In this document: piece after piece, positions 15,793 through 25,844 of the stretch
How positions within the stretch are numbered: the first letter of the stretch is position 1
Layout: every line of letters begins with the position of its first letter
Assembly: GCF_018531425.1 (NCBI RefSeq)
Contig: NZ_JAHBOI010000002.1
Span: 62,001 to 126,000 of the forward strand
Length of the DNA: 64,000 nt
Reading direction: 5' to 3'
Source of the DNA: Paenarthrobacter sp. DKR-5
GTDB taxonomy: Bacteria > Actinomycetota > Actinomycetes > Actinomycetales > Micrococcaceae
Position numbers and translations under genes: made by a program
Notes under the pieces: model-generated
The model's input: only the letters and a program-made list of their open reading frames with translations
What the model was told of the DNA's origin: nothing
Databases searched by the model: none

Positions 15793-16405
15793 TCCACTCA
15801 TCCAGGTGCGGCTTCTCCTCGCCGATCGAGGTGGAGTCGCCGTGCCCGGTGCGCACCACCGTGTCCTCGGGCAGCGTGAGCAGCTTCGACCGGATGGAGT
15901 CGATGATGGTCGGGAAGTCGCTGTAGGAACGGCCGGTCGCGCCCGGGCCGCCGCGGAAGAGCGTGTCCCCGGTGAAGACTGTTCCCTCGACCGGCAGGTA
16001 GTAACAGGTGGACCCGGGGGAGTGCCCCGGGGTGTGCAGGGCCCTCAGCGACTCGCCCGCAACCTCGAACACGTCCCCGTCCGCCACGTCACGCGCCGGC
16101 CCGGCCTCCGGATACACCAGATCCCAGAGCACCCGGTCCGCAGGGTGCAGGTATGTCGGTGCGTGCACCGCCGCGGCGAGGGCGTCGGCAGCGTCGATGT
16201 GGTCGTTGTGCGCGTGGGTGAGCAGCACGGCCTTCACCCGGCGGTCACCGACGTGCTCCAGAATCGCTGCGGCGTCGTGGGGGGCGTCGATGATGATGCA
16301 CTCCTCGTCGTCGCCGATCACCCAGACGTTGTTCTCCACGTCCCAGCTGCCTCCGTCCAGGCTGAAGGTGCCGGACGTGACCAGCTGTTCAATGCGCAGG
16401 GCCAT
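15776..16405 (-). CDS. Metallo-beta-lactamase-fold hydrolase, probable S-formylmycothiol hydrolase
   Basis: 209 residues with THAHNDHID (HxHxDH metal site), HTPGHSPGS, FTGDTLFRG and a late RTGHG histidine, the glyoxalase-II-like set. The ATG overlaps the stop of the mycothiol-dependent dehydrogenase (TGATG), so both are made from one transcript. In mycobacteria and relatives the same MDR-MBL gene pair is conserved, and the hydrolase is thought to release formate from the S-formylmycothiol made by the dehydrogenase. The role here is inferred from that context; a general glyoxalase II is the alternative. Confidence 0.82.
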   Translation of the reverse strand: MALRIEQLVTSGTFSLDGGSWDVENNVWVIGDDEECIIIDAPHDAAAILEHVGDRRVKAVLLTHAHNDHIDAADALAAAVHAPTYLHPADRVLWDLVYPEAGPARDVADGDVFEVAGESLRALHTPGHSPGSTCYYLPVEGTVFTGDTLFRGGPGATGRSYSDFPTIIDSIRSKLLTLPEDTVVRTGHGDSTSIGEEKPHLDEWISRGR

Positions 16406-17490
16406 CAGAGTTCCACCACCGAGCGCAGGACGGTTCCGCCGTCCATCTTCGCGAAGGCTTCCTCGATCTGGTCCAGCGCGATCCGCTCGCTGACGAACGC
16501 GTCCAGGTCAAGCCGGCCCTGCTTGTACAGCTCCACCAGCATCGGGAAGTCCCTTGAGGGCAGGCAGTCCCCGTACCAGGAGGATTTCAGTGCGCCTCCG
16601 CGGCCGAACACATCCAGCAGGGGCAGTTCGATGGTCATATCCGGCGACGGCACCCCGACCAGGACCACCGTTCCGGCGTAGTCGCGTGCGTAGAAGGCCT
16701 GCTTGTAGGTCTCGGGCCGGCCGACGGCGTCGATGACGACGTCGGCGCCGAAACCGCCGGTCAGGTCCTGGATCGCTTTCACGGGGTCGGTTTCCTTGGA
16801 GTTGACCGTGTGGGTGGCTCCAAGTTCCTGGGCCTTCTGCAGCTTCCGCTCGTCAATGTCGACGGCGATGACCGTCGTCGCCCCGGCGAGGGCCGCCCCG
16901 GCGACCGCGGCGGTTCCAACGCCGCCGCACCCGATCACGGCCACGGACTGGCCCCGGCGGACGCCGGCGGTGTTGATCGCCGCGCCGATGCCGGCCATGA
17001 TGCCGCAGCCGAGCAGGCCTGCCGCGGCCGGGTCGACGTCGTCGTCGATCTTCGTGCACTGGCCGGCGGCGACCAGCGTCTTCTCGGCGAAGGCGCCGAT
17101 GCCGAGGGCGGGGGAGAGTTCGGTGCCGTCCTCGAGGGTCATCTTCTGCGTGGCGTTGTGGGTGTTGAAGCAGTACTGCGGCTCGCCGCGGCGGCAGGCC
17201 CGGCATTCGCCGCAGACGGCGCGCCAGTTGAGCACCACGCGGTCCCCGGGCTTGACCTCGGTGACATCGGGTCCGACGGCGGCGACCACTCCGGTGGCTT
17301 CGTGGCCGAGCAGGAAGGGGAAGTCCTCGTTGATCGCTCCCTGCTTGTAGTGCAGGTCGGTGTGGCAGACGCCGCAGGTGAGGATGTCCACCAGGGCCTC
17401 GCCGGGACCCGGGTCCGGCACCAGGATGGTTTCAATGGTGACCGGGGCGTTCTTGGAACGGGCGATGACGGCTTTCACGGAATGGGCCAT
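16405..17490 (-). CDS. mscR: S-(hydroxymethyl)mycothiol dehydrogenase
   Basis: A 361-residue zinc-dependent alcohol dehydrogenase of the MDR superfamily. Catalytic zinc ligands appear in [13 protein letters not shown] and GHEATGVV; the structural zinc cysteines are in [15 protein letters not shown]. The NAD site is [13 protein letters not shown]. The order and the phrase [31 protein letters not shown] match mycothiol-dependent formaldehyde dehydrogenase / MSNO reductase. It oxidises the adduct of formaldehyde and mycothiol and can also reduce S-nitrosomycothiol. The adjacent hydrolase and nearby mycoredoxin support a mycothiol role. AAGGGAG lies upstream of the ATG. Confidence 0.9.
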   Translation of the reverse strand: MAHSVKAVIARSKNAPVTIETILVPDPGPGEALVDILTCGVCHTDLHYKQGAINEDFPFLLGHEATGVVAAVGPDVTEVKPGDRVVLNWRAVCGECRACRRGEPQYCFNTHNATQKMTLEDGTELSPALGIGAFAEKTLVAAGQCTKIDDDVDPAAAGLLGCGIMAGIGAAINTAGVRRGQSVAVIGCGGVGTAAVAGAALAGATTVIAVDIDERKLQKAQELGATHTVNSKETDPVKAIQDLTGGFGADVVIDAVGRPETYKQAFYARDYAGTVVLVGVPSPDMTIELPLLDVFGRGGALKSSWYGDCLPSRDFPMLVELYKQGRLDLDAFVSERIALDQIEEAFAKMDGGTVLRSVVEL

Positions 17491-17554
17491 GGTGAGGCTC
17501 CCTTCGTCGGCGGGGCGGTCTTTCCCATTCCACCACAGCGGTCCGGAAAGCAGG

Positions 17555-17618
17555 AATGACGCGGTTTCCCGCCGGTGACGCGCTTGATGGCGCGTCGCGG
17601 ACGGGAAACCGCGTCATT
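17555..17618. repeat. 64-nt long inverted repeat between mycoredoxin gene and mscR
   Basis: Outer arms AATGACGCGGTTTCCCG (17555-17571) and CGGGAAACCGCGTCATT (17602-17618) are exact complements; inner GACGCG/CGCGTC (17577-17596) also pairs. It sits downstream of the mycoredoxin gene on the minus strand. Its arm sequence is unrelated to the palindromes at 42.8 and 46.8 kb, but size and placement are alike. Confidence 0.75.
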
Positions 17619-17658
17619 TCCGAAGGTGCCGGTCCGGCTCGGTCCGTGCCGGGCAGGC

Positions 17659-17916
17659 TCAGGCGGCGAGGCGCTCCTTGACCTGGTTCAGCGACGGATT
17701 CGTGGCGGAGGAGCCGTCCGGGAAGATCACGGTGGGGACGGTCTGGTTGCCGTTGTTCAGCTTCTCCACCAGCTCCGCGGTGCCGGGAGTGTCCTCGATG
17801 TTGACCTCCGTGTAGCCGATGCCGGATGCGTCCAGCTGGGTCTTCAGGCGGCGGCAGTAGCCGCACCACGAGGTCGAAAACATGGTGATCGTGCCGGCGT
17901 CGGGTGTGTAGTCCAC
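17659..17916 (-). CDS. Mycoredoxin / glutaredoxin-like protein
   Basis: An 85-residue thioredoxin-fold protein with the active site TSWCGYCRRLK (CGYC) at about residues 13-20 and the cis-proline in NQTVPTVIF. CGYC and this length match mycoredoxin-1, which reduces mycothiol mixed disulfides on proteins. The GTG start (MDYTPDAGTITMFSTSWCG) has AAGGAG six bases upstream; longer upstream frames run into the leuS leader and are rejected. The gene is divergent from leuS. Confidence 0.88.
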   Translation of the reverse strand: MDYTPDAGTITMFSTSWCGYCRRLKTQLDASGIGYTEVNIEDTPGTAELVEKLNNGNQTVPTVIFPDGSSATNPSLNQVKERLAA

Positions 17917-17995
17917 GAGTGCTCCTTGAAAAATGGCGGAAATTGGTCCGTTTGGGATAACGGTAACGCGTCGTCCGGCTATTCCCGCGGGCTGG

Positions 17996-18007
17996 TAAAG
18001 TAGCGCC
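17996..18007 (+). promoter_or_regulatory. Probable -10 promoter of the leuS transcript
   Basis: TAAAGT (17996-18001) ends six bases before the ATG of the leader frame at 18008. That spacing puts the transcription start on the ATG, so the leader peptide should be translated from a leaderless mRNA. Confidence 0.55.
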
Positions 18008-18031
18008 ATGGACGCACTGCTTCTTCGATAG
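18008..18031 (+). CDS. leuS leader peptide MDALLLR
   Basis: ATG-GAC-GCA-CTG-CTT-CTT-CGA-TAG encodes a seven-residue peptide with three consecutive leucine codons directly upstream of leucyl-tRNA synthetase. Two hairpins follow without a gap: one starting at the stop codon (18031-18062) and a terminator (18063-18088). This is the layout of a ribosome-mediated attenuator sensing leucyl-tRNA charging. I found no clear antiterminator pairing, so the exact switch is open. Confidence 0.72.
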   Translation: MDALLLR

Positions 18032-18088
18032 CCGCCGCTCGCACCACAGGCGAGTGCGCGGCAGCCCCTCCTGAAGTGAGGGGCTTTT
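18031..18088 (+). terminator. leuS attenuator: hairpin plus intrinsic terminator
   Basis: Hairpin 1: GCCGCCGCTCG (18031-18041) pairs with CGAGTGCGCGGC (18051-18062), with one bulge and one G-U pair. Terminator: AGCCCCTC-ctgaagt-GAGGGGCT followed by TTTT (18063-18088). The terminator ends 40 bases before the leuS start. Confidence 0.75.
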
Positions 18089-18128
18089 GTGTGTCCGGTA
18101 CAAACACAGAACATGGAGTCGAGGCATC

Positions 18129-20648
<2,520 letters not shown>

Positions 20649-20736
20649 TGCGGCCTGACGCTGGTTTGTTGAACCGGGCCTGTTGATGCAGTCCTGTTGA
20701 CGCGGTCCGGGCTCGGTCCGGGCGGGAAGGGGAGCC
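20649..20736. other. Spacer with short imperfect direct repeats
   Basis: Between leuS and degV, CTGTTGATGC and CTGTTGACGC occur 16 bases apart and GGTCCGGGC occurs twice. These are degenerate short repeats with no hairpin of note. GGAAGGGGAG before 20737 is the degV ribosome site. Confidence 0.35.
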
Positions 20737-21705
20737 GTGGCTGAGGGCGAACAGCCTGCGCTGGCGTGGCTGCGCTCCCGGCTGGGCCGGGTCCGCCTTC
20801 CTTGGCGTGCCGCCGCAGTGGAGGCGCGGCCCGCGATCGCCGTCGTCACGGATTCGGCCGCCGCGCTGCCGCCGGAGTGGGCTGCGGCTTTCGCCGCAGA
20901 CCGCCGGCTCACCGTGGTTCCGATGCCCGTCATGGTGGGCGAGGAGATCTTCGGCGAGGGCGAAGACGATATCGGCGAGACGATTTCGCTCGCCCTCGCG
21001 GCGGGCAAGCCGGTGCGCACTTCGCGCCCTTCGCCCGGGCAGTTCGAGGCCGCCTACCGGGCCGCTGAGGTCGCCGGGTTCGCGGGAATCGTGTCGGCGC
21101 ACCTGTCCGCGGACCTGTCCGGCACGGTGGAGGCGGCCCGGCTGGCGGCGTCGCGGGTAGGCATCCCGGTCGAAGTGGTCGACACGCGCACTGTCGGGAT
21201 GGCCCAGGGTTTCGGGGTGCAAGCGGCCGTGCTGGCGGCCGCTGCGGGCATGGGGCTGGACGACGTCGCCCGGCTGTGCCGGCGCCAAGTCGATGCGACG
21301 AAGGTGCTCTTCTATGTCCCGAGCCTGGAACAGCTGCGCCGCGGCGGCCGGGTGGGGGCGGCGGCCTCCTGGATCGGCACCGTGTTCGCGATCAAGCCGA
21401 TTCTTGCGGTGGAGGGCGGAATAGTCGTCCCGCTTGAACGCGTCCGCACCGTTCCGCGTGCGGTGGCGCGGCTCAAGGAGCTGGCCGCGGAGCGGCTCGC
21501 CCAGCTGCCGCCGGAACGCGCGCGGCTTGCAGTACACCATTTCGGCAACCAACCGCAGGCGCAGGAGCTGCTCGACGAGCTTGTCGCGGCGGGGCCGTCG
21601 GGCGTGGAGGCGCAGCTCAGCCGGCTGCCGGCGGTGCTGGCCGCGCATGCGGGACTGGGCGTGCTGGTGGTGGTGACGGCGGAGGCGGTCCTGCCGGGCG
21701 ACTAG
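20737..21705 (+). CDS. DegV family fatty-acid-binding protein
   Basis: 322 residues. The DegV fold shows AIAVVTDSAAALPPE at the N-terminus, VRTSRPSPGQFEAAYRAAE, a cluster ISAHLSADLSGTVEAARLA, and EVVDTRTVGMAQGF, all conserved positions around the bound lipid carboxylate. Members bind fatty acids and, in Gram-positive species, act with fatty-acid kinases (FakB). No fakA/dak gene is next to it, so the partner is elsewhere or absent. GTG start with a GAAGGGGAG site. Confidence 0.9.
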   Translation: MAEGEQPALAWLRSRLGRVRLPWRAAAVEARPAIAVVTDSAAALPPEWAAAFAADRRLTVVPMPVMVGEEIFGEGEDDIGETISLALAAGKPVRTSRPSPGQFEAAYRAAEVAGFAGIVSAHLSADLSGTVEAARLAASRVGIPVEVVDTRTVGMAQGFGVQAAVLAAAAGMGLDDVARLCRRQVDATKVLFYVPSLEQLRRGGRVGAAASWIGTVFAIKPILAVEGGIVVPLERVRTVPRAVARLKELAAERLAQLPPERARLAVHHFGNQPQAQELLDELVAAGPSGVEAQLSRLPAVLAAHAGLGVLVVVTAEAVLPGD

Positions 21706-21745
21706 GTCCGCTGCGGCGCTCCGGCCGATAAACTTGGGCGCATCG

Positions 21746-21773
21746 GCTGCCCGTGCTTTCCCGGCCGGGCAGC
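21746..21773 (+). repeat. Hairpin GCTGCCCG/CGGGCAGC before the 61-aa gene
   Basis: An 8-bp perfect stem lies between degV and the small gene, ending ten bases before its ribosome site. It may be a degV terminator or a 5' leader hairpin; only TTT follows. Confidence 0.4.
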
Positions 21774-21791
21774 GCCTTTGAGGAGGCCATC

Positions 21792-21977
21792 ATGACGGTC
21801 CAGGTTCACCGCATTGCCAAGTACGACGGGGACGTGACGAGGGAGGTGTCCTACTTCCTCAAAGCCTTCCATCACGAGTTGATCAGTGTGCAGTTCGTGA
21901 CGACGGCAGTGCCGGATCCGAAGACTGCCGGAAGGTCCGCCGTCCTGTACGAGGCGTACGTGACGTTCAACTCGTAG
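21792..21977 (+). CDS. Small conserved protein, 61 aa (possibly Cse60-like)
   Basis: The ATG at 21792 has GAGGAGG eight bases upstream. The text MTVQVHRIAKYDGDVTREVSYFLK and HHELISVQFVTTAV resembles the small Cse60 family annotated in Bacillus as sporulation-related, with the same strand-helix-strand pattern. In this non-sporulating lineage such a role would not apply. The assignment is tentative and the function unknown. Confidence 0.55.
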   Translation: MTVQVHRIAKYDGDVTREVSYFLKAFHHELISVQFVTTAVPDPKTAGRSAVLYEAYVTFNS

Positions 21978-22105
21978 CAGGCAACTCACCGTCCTGCCCG
22001 TCCGGCCGCGCATCTCGTCCTGCACAGGCGGGCGCCGGTCGCCGGGTGTGCAGATACTGCTCCGGCCGCCGGCCGTGGCGTGGCGGGGACTCCTAGCGTG
22101 GGTCC

Positions 22106-23065
22106 ATGGACCATGCGCAGGGCCGGCACCGGGCCGGTCACCCTCCGGAGCCACCCCGGGCTGCCCCGCCGGTGCCCGTCGCGCGCACGGCGTCGGGAGC
22201 TGCGGCGCTGCGTTCGGCGCGGTGGAGGCGGCTGCTGAGCCAGGACCGCGGTGCGGCGCCGCTGCTGCCCGGCCGCGGGGAGCCGGCCGTGGCCGGCGGA
22301 AGTCCGCCTCCGGCCACGGCGGACCTGGAGTCGGCTCGACGCCGGTGGTCGCTGCGGTGGCGGGTCGGTGCCGGCGCGGCAGTTATGCTGCTGGCGGTGG
22401 CCGCGGGGGTGCTGGCGGTGCTGTGGTTCCAGTCCGCCACGCGTTCGATGGAGGTTCACCGCGTCGATGCCTCCGCAGTGCGGAGCCCCGCCTCCGCTGG
22501 TCCGCGGGACGCCGCGCCAGGCGCCTCAGCGCCGCCCTCGGCGGCAGCCGACGCGGGGTTGCCGGCGGCGTCCGGAAGTGCCTCCGGAACTGCGTCCGAC
22601 AGCGCGTCCGGGGGCGCGTCCGGTACGGTGGTCGTCCACGTGGCCGGCGCCGTTGCGAAGCCCGGCGTGTTCACCCTGGCTGCGGGCAGCCGGGTCGTCC
22701 AGGCGCTCCAGGCGGCGGGCGGCCCTCGTCCGGAGGCGGTCACCGCTGCGCTCAACCTCGCGGCGGTGCTCAGCGACGGCGAACAGGTGCTCGTCCCGGC
22801 AAAGGGGGAACAGCTTCCCGCGGCCGCTCCGACCGTTGCCTCCGGCACAGCGAAGCGATCGGCAGCTGCGACCCGAAAGGTGAACCTCAACACGGCGGGG
22901 GTCGAGGAGCTAACCACGCTGCCCAAGGTCGGGCCGGTGCTCGCCCAGCGGATTGTGGACTGGCGGAGCCAGCATGGTGCCTTCGGGAGCGCCCAGGAGC
23001 TCGATGCCGTGGAGGGCGTGGGGCCAAAGCTGCTTGAAGCACTGTTGCCGCTGGTGGCGGTCTGA
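22106..23065 (+). CDS. comEA: ComEA-like DNA-binding competence protein
   Basis: 319 residues. An unusually long Ala/Arg/Pro-rich cytosolic N-terminus (~90 residues) leads to one membrane helix (AAVMLLAVAAGVLAVLWF), a Ser/Ala linker, an SLBB domain (VVVHVAGAVAKPGVFTLAAG), and a C-terminal helix-hairpin-helix domain (VNLNTAGVEELTTLPKVGP, LDAVEGVGPKLLEALLP) that binds duplex DNA outside the membrane. The ATG is six bases after TAGCGT, so it is probably leaderless. comEC follows after one base, as in other bacteria. It should act as the DNA receptor of the uptake machine. Confidence 0.9.
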   Translation: MDHAQGRHRAGHPPEPPRAAPPVPVARTASGAAALRSARWRRLLSQDRGAAPLLPGRGEPAVAGGSPPPATADLESARRRWSLRWRVGAGAAVMLLAVAAGVLAVLWFQSATRSMEVHRVDASAVRSPASAGPRDAAPGASAPPSAAADAGLPAASGSASGTASDSASGGASGTVVVHVAGAVAKPGVFTLAAGSRVVQALQAAGGPRPEAVTAALNLAAVLSDGEQVLVPAKGEQLPAAAPTVASGTAKRSAAATRKVNLNTAGVEELTTLPKVGPVLAQRIVDWRSQHGAFGSAQELDAVEGVGPKLLEALLPLVAV

Positions 23066-23066
23066 G

Positions 23067-25730
23067 GTGCCAGCGCCGTGGGAACGGTACGTCGCCGCAG
23101 CCAGAGCTGCGGCCGGGCCCGCCGCGTCGCCGGACCCACCGCCTGCGGTGGAACCCGACGGCGCCGATGCCCCGGCCGGAGAGCGGGCACCCGAGCGCGC
23201 GCGGGCCGAGGCGCGGGCACCCGAACGGGTGCCGGCCGAGGCGCGGGCACCCGAACGGGCGCAACGGGCCGACTTCCGGCTGGTCCCGAGTGCGCTGGCC
23301 GGCTGGACGGCGGCCTGGGTAGGTGCCCGTATTGCTCCCTCAGCATCGGGTCTGACTGCCCTCGGGCTACTTACCTCAGCGGTCTTGCTGCTGGCCCTGT
23401 GCCGCGGCGGACGCCGGCGCTCCCTTCGCGCGGCTGCGGTGGCGTTCGCTCTCCCGCTCCTGGCCGCAGCCGTGGTCCTCGCCGCTGCAGGCGCGAGAAT
23501 GAGTGCCGCGACGGCCGGGCCGGTCGGGCAGGCAATCGCCGGCGGCGCGACCGTCATCGCTGAGCTGGAGGTCACCGGCGAACCCAAGGCACTGGTACGC
23601 CCGGACGTGCACACTGGCAGCGACCGGGTCGCCGTCGCCGCCACGATCCGGGCGGCCGCATCAAATGGACTACTCTTCGAAGCCGCCGCCCCCGTCCTTG
23701 TCCTTGGTGACAGGGCCTGGCTGGCGCTGCAGGCGGGGGAGCGGGTGCGGGCAGCAGGAACCCTTCGCGAGGCGGAGCCAGGGGACAGTGTGGTCGCGAC
23801 CTTCTCACCAGGGGCGCCCCCTGTAAAGACCGCCGCCGGTTCCCTCCTCCGTCCCGGAGGCGGCGGGGCGGGCTCGTCTCCCGGACCGCAGGCAGTCAGG
23901 GAGCGGTTCCGCGCCGCCGCTGGCTGGCTCTGGCCCGAAGCTGCCGGCTTGGTGCCGGGCATGGTGGTCGGAGACCGATCCGCCATCCCGGCAGGGCTCA
24001 ACGCCGCCATGAAGGAAACTGGACTGACGCACTTGACGGCCGTCAGCGGCACCAACTGCAGCCTCGTACTGGGCGCTGTGTTGCTGCTCTGCCGCTCGGT
24101 GCGGCTGCCCCGCCGGGTCGCGGCGGCTGCGGCAGCGGCGGCCTTGTTGGGCTTCGTCTGGGTGGTCGGCCCGGACGCCAGTGTGCTGCGCGCGGCCGTC
24201 ATGGGCGGGATCGGGCTCGCAGCCGTGCTCCCCGGTCGGCCGGGGAAGCCGGGCGCCGCTCTTTGCGCCGCCGTCGTGCTGTTGCTTGCTGCGGACCCGT
24301 GGCTCGCGACCGGTTACGCCTTCGTGCTGTCAGTCCTCGCCACCGCGGGCCTGGTCCTGTTCGGCGGCCGGTGCGCCACGTGGCTCCACCGGTGGCTGCC
24401 GGGCTGGCTCGCCCGGGCCGTGGCTGTGCCTCTGGCCGCGCAGCTCTTCTGCGGCCCGGTGCTGGTCCTGCTGCAGCCCCAGCTCACCGTGTACGCGGTG
24501 CCCGCGAACGTCCTGACGGCGCCCCTGGTCGGCGTGGTCACCATCGCCGGCACCGCATCCCTGGTCGTGCTGCCGTTGCTTCCTCCCGCCGCCGCCGTGC
24601 TGACTGGTGCGGCAGGTGTCGCTGCGCAGGCGGTCGGCGGCATTGCCCTCGTCTTCGCGGCGCTCCCCGGTGCTGCTCTGCCTTGGCCGGAAGGAGCCGG
24701 AGGTGTGGCCCTCATGGCAGCGCTTTCGGTTGCCGGGTTTTGTCTCCTGGCTGCGGCCTCGCATCATTCCGCGGCCGTCAGCGCGGTGCGGCGCGCAGGC
24801 AGCCGGGCGGGCCGGGCCGCACCGCGGCGGTGGCTGCGCCGCCGTGCAGGGCTACGGGCCGCGGCGAAGTACGCCGCACTGTTCGTGGCGACTGCTCTGG
24901 TAGCTGCTGCCCTGGCAGCGATCCCTGTCGGTGCAGGCTGGTTGAAAGACCAGCGGCGGTGGACCATCGTCGCGTGCGATGTGGGCCAGGGCGACGGACT
25001 GGTAGTGCGGACAGCGCCCCACAGCGCCCTCGTGATCGACGCCGGCCCTGACCCGGTCCCGATGCGCCGATGCCTTGACGACCTCGCCGTGACGACCGTT
25101 GACCTCTTCGTCATCACGCACTTCCACGCCGACCATTACGGCGGCACCGCCGGCGTGCTCGCTGGCAGGAAGGTGCGGGCCGCACTCGCGTCGGCGGCAG
25201 GCGGCCCGGTGCCGAAGACCGTGGACGATCAGCTGCGCGGCGCCGGAGTCCCGCTGGAGCGCGCTTCCGAGGGCAGGTCCGGCACGACGGGCTCAGTCGA
25301 CTGGAGGGTTCTCTGGCCCGTCGCACCGCTGCCGCCGCCGGCGGCGGTGCCGCCAAACCCGAACGACTCGAGCATCGTTCTGAACGTTGAGGCGGCCGGC
25401 TCGGACGGATCAAGGCTGAGCGCACTGATGACCGGGGACATCGAAGAGGACGCTGCCGCGAGGCTGCTGGCCCGCGGCAGGCTCGCTGCGGTTGACGTGC
25501 TCAAGGTGGCCCATCACGGGGCGCGGAACGGTGGCAGCGACGTCATCCGTTCCAGCCGCGCGGCCCTCGCTCTCGTTTCGGTTGGTGCGGGCAACGATTA
25601 CGGTCATCCGGCCCCGGCAACCCTGCAGGCGCTCAGTCACTTCCGGGTACAGGTCGCCCGGACGGACCTGCAGGGACGAATCTATGTGGACAAGGAAGCG
25701 GGGGTACTGGAGTGGTCGGGATCGAAATGA
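23067..25730 (+). CDS. comEC: ComEC/Rec2 DNA-uptake channel protein
   Basis: 887 residues. The start GTG-CCA (MPAPWERYVAAARAA) directly follows the comEA stop. It contains several N-terminal helices, a DUF4131-like extracellular region, the competence domain with LTHLTAVSGTNCSLVLGAV, about ten membrane helices, and a C-terminal metallo-beta-lactamase domain (ACDVGQGDGLVVRTAPH, FVITHFHADHYGG, LKVAHHGARNGGSD). All metal ligands look intact. An Arg/Glu/Ala repeat sits at residues ~35-70. It should carry single-stranded DNA into the cytoplasm. The next gene, holA, follows comEC in many genomes. Confidence 0.93.
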   Translation: MPAPWERYVAAARAAAGPAASPDPPPAVEPDGADAPAGERAPERARAEARAPERVPAEARAPERAQRADFRLVPSALAGWTAAWVGARIAPSASGLTALGLLTSAVLLLALCRGGRRRSLRAAAVAFALPLLAAAVVLAAAGARMSAATAGPVGQAIAGGATVIAELEVTGEPKALVRPDVHTGSDRVAVAATIRAAASNGLLFEAAAPVLVLGDRAWLALQAGERVRAAGTLREAEPGDSVVATFSPGAPPVKTAAGSLLRPGGGGAGSSPGPQAVRERFRAAAGWLWPEAAGLVPGMVVGDRSAIPAGLNAAMKETGLTHLTAVSGTNCSLVLGAVLLLCRSVRLPRRVAAAAAAAALLGFVWVVGPDASVLRAAVMGGIGLAAVLPGRPGKPGAALCAAVVLLLAADPWLATGYAFVLSVLATAGLVLFGGRCATWLHRWLPGWLARAVAVPLAAQLFCGPVLVLLQPQLTVYAVPANVLTAPLVGVVTIAGTASLVVLPLLPPAAAVLTGAAGVAAQAVGGIALVFAALPGAALPWPEGAGGVALMAALSVAGFCLLAAASHHSAAVSAVRRAGSRAGRAAPRRWLRRRAGLRAAAKYAALFVATALVAAALAAIPVGAGWLKDQRRWTIVACDVGQGDGLVVRTAPHSALVIDAGPDPVPMRRCLDDLAVTTVDLFVITHFHADHYGGTAGVLAGRKVRAALASAAGGPVPKTVDDQLRGAGVPLERASEGRSGTTGSVDWRVLWPVAPLPPPAAVPPNPNDSSIVLNVEAAGSDGSRLSALMTGDIEEDAAARLLARGRLAAVDVLKVAHHGARNGGSDVIRSSRAALALVSVGAGNDYGHPAPATLQALSHFRVQVARTDLQGRIYVDKEAGVLEWSGSK
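23184..23272 (+). repeat. In-gene tandem repeat coding (E)ARAPER
   Basis: GCGGGCACCCGA plus G/C-rich filler recurs three times (about 27-30 bp period), encoding GERAPERARAEARAPER and similar text in the cytosolic N-terminus of ComEC. It is a charged helical low-complexity segment. Confidence 0.7.
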
Positions 25731-25844
25731 CCGCCGGCTTGAGCTGCCGGGCGCCGCCGCCGGAAAGAGCGTTGCCTGGCTTGGGAATGAATCCGCGCCG
25801 TGGCAGGCTTGGAGGGTGATGTTCCTCCCGCACCCCGTCAGCGC

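Noticed and set aside
18031-18128. T-box riboswitch before leuS
   Set aside because: The leader is only about 120 bases, with no T-box sequence (UGGNACC) or specifier loop; the leucine leader peptide explains it better.
25800-25844. Extended holA start at GTG 25800
   Set aside because: Possible, but the extra 15 residues (Gly/Pro-rich) precede the family start and no ribosome site is seen; kept only as an alternative.
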